Shown here: positions 63,994 through 64,000 of the stretch, piece by piece
Layout: every line of letters starts with the position of its first letter
Numbering within the stretch: position 1 is the stretch's first letter
DNA from: Rhodococcus spelaei
GTDB taxonomy: Bacteria; Actinomycetota; Actinomycetes; Mycobacteriales; Mycobacteriaceae
Reading direction: 5' to 3'
Assembly: GCF_006704125.1 (NCBI RefSeq)
Contig: NZ_VIGH01000004.1
Span: forward strand, 445,529 to 509,528
DNA: 64,000 nt
The notes under the pieces: generated by a model
Told to the model about the DNA's origin: nothing
Seen by the model: only the letters and a program-made list of their open reading frames with translations
Databases searched by the model: none
Translations under genes and position numbers: made by a program

Positions 63994-64000
63994 CTGCCTC

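Overview
The window is 64 kb of dense, high-GC bacterial chromosome. Roughly 60 genes lie on both strands, with frequent 4-base start/stop overlaps and many GTG starts. Gene content points to a mycolic-acid actinobacterium of the Nocardiaceae, most likely Rhodococcus/Prescottella (R. equi group): a CIRCE-controlled groEL2, a mycolyltransferase-like esterase, a VirR (LytR_C) protein, lipoprotein SodC, a secreted cholesterol oxidase and a DUF6764 protein. From memory, the backbone order (thiO-thiS-thiG ... thiD-thiC ... xthA, Rv0428c-like acetyltransferase, def, Rv0430-like, virR, sodC, ybdK ... Rv0435c-like AAA ATPase, pssA, psd ... groEL2 ... prolyl oligopeptidase) follows M. tuberculosis Rv0415-Rv0457c, with blocks of extra genes between the conserved segments.

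Layout. 1-2165: TPP riboswitch and thiOSG (thiazole branch of thiamine synthesis). 2192-5029: PPK2 polyphosphate kinase and a two-gene ABC exporter. 5073-11400: a divergent catabolic-looking locus (YheO/DauR-type regulator and MalY-type PLP enzyme facing an APC permease, YdhR-like protein, acyl-CoA ligase and SDR). 11418-12505: class III nucleotide cyclase and a small membrane protein. 12558-15147: thiC-thiD under a second TPP riboswitch. 15307-24012: small acetyltransferases, a membrane protein behind palindromic operators, and the xthA/def/virR/sodC/ybdK/PAP2 backbone. 24003-24571: two copies of a palindromic repeat around a truncated DUF559 gene.

24578-30803: a six-gene Mrp cation/proton antiporter operon (mrpA-C-D-E-F-G, with MrpB apparently fused to MrpA). 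30949-33816: Nudix hydrolase, a small secreted protein and a Tat-exported cholesterol oxidase. 33874-41041: a GtrA remnant, a TetR/MFS efflux pair with a clear operator, a GntR/ABC operon with an operator at its ribosome-binding site, a membrane protein and a PEP mutase/isocitrate lyase family enzyme. 41235-45094: AAA ATPase, pssA and psd (phosphatidylethanolamine synthesis). 45221-48448: a NarL-type two-component system divergent from an HbpS/GlcG-like lipoprotein and a coupled mini-lipoprotein. 48578-51702: SRPBCC protein, a 52-residue protein, acetyltransferase, HAD phosphatase and a secreted DUF6764 protein. 51732-54966: two CIRCE operators, groEL2 and a secreted mycolyltransferase-like esterase. 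55139-63747: Dcu-type transporter, N-formylglutamate amidohydrolase family protein, alpha/beta hydrolase, a Ser/Thr kinase of planctomycete-like architecture with DFN instead of DFG, prolyl oligopeptidase and a KstR2-like TetR regulator.

The candidates most worth following are the DFN kinase (58483-60858), the HbpS-like lipoprotein with its divergent two-component system (45725-48448), the regulator/PLP enzyme/permease/CoA-ligase locus (5073-11400), and the palindromic elements around 24.0-24.6 kb and upstream of 16286. No tRNA, rRNA, CRISPR array, insertion sequence or prophage was seen.
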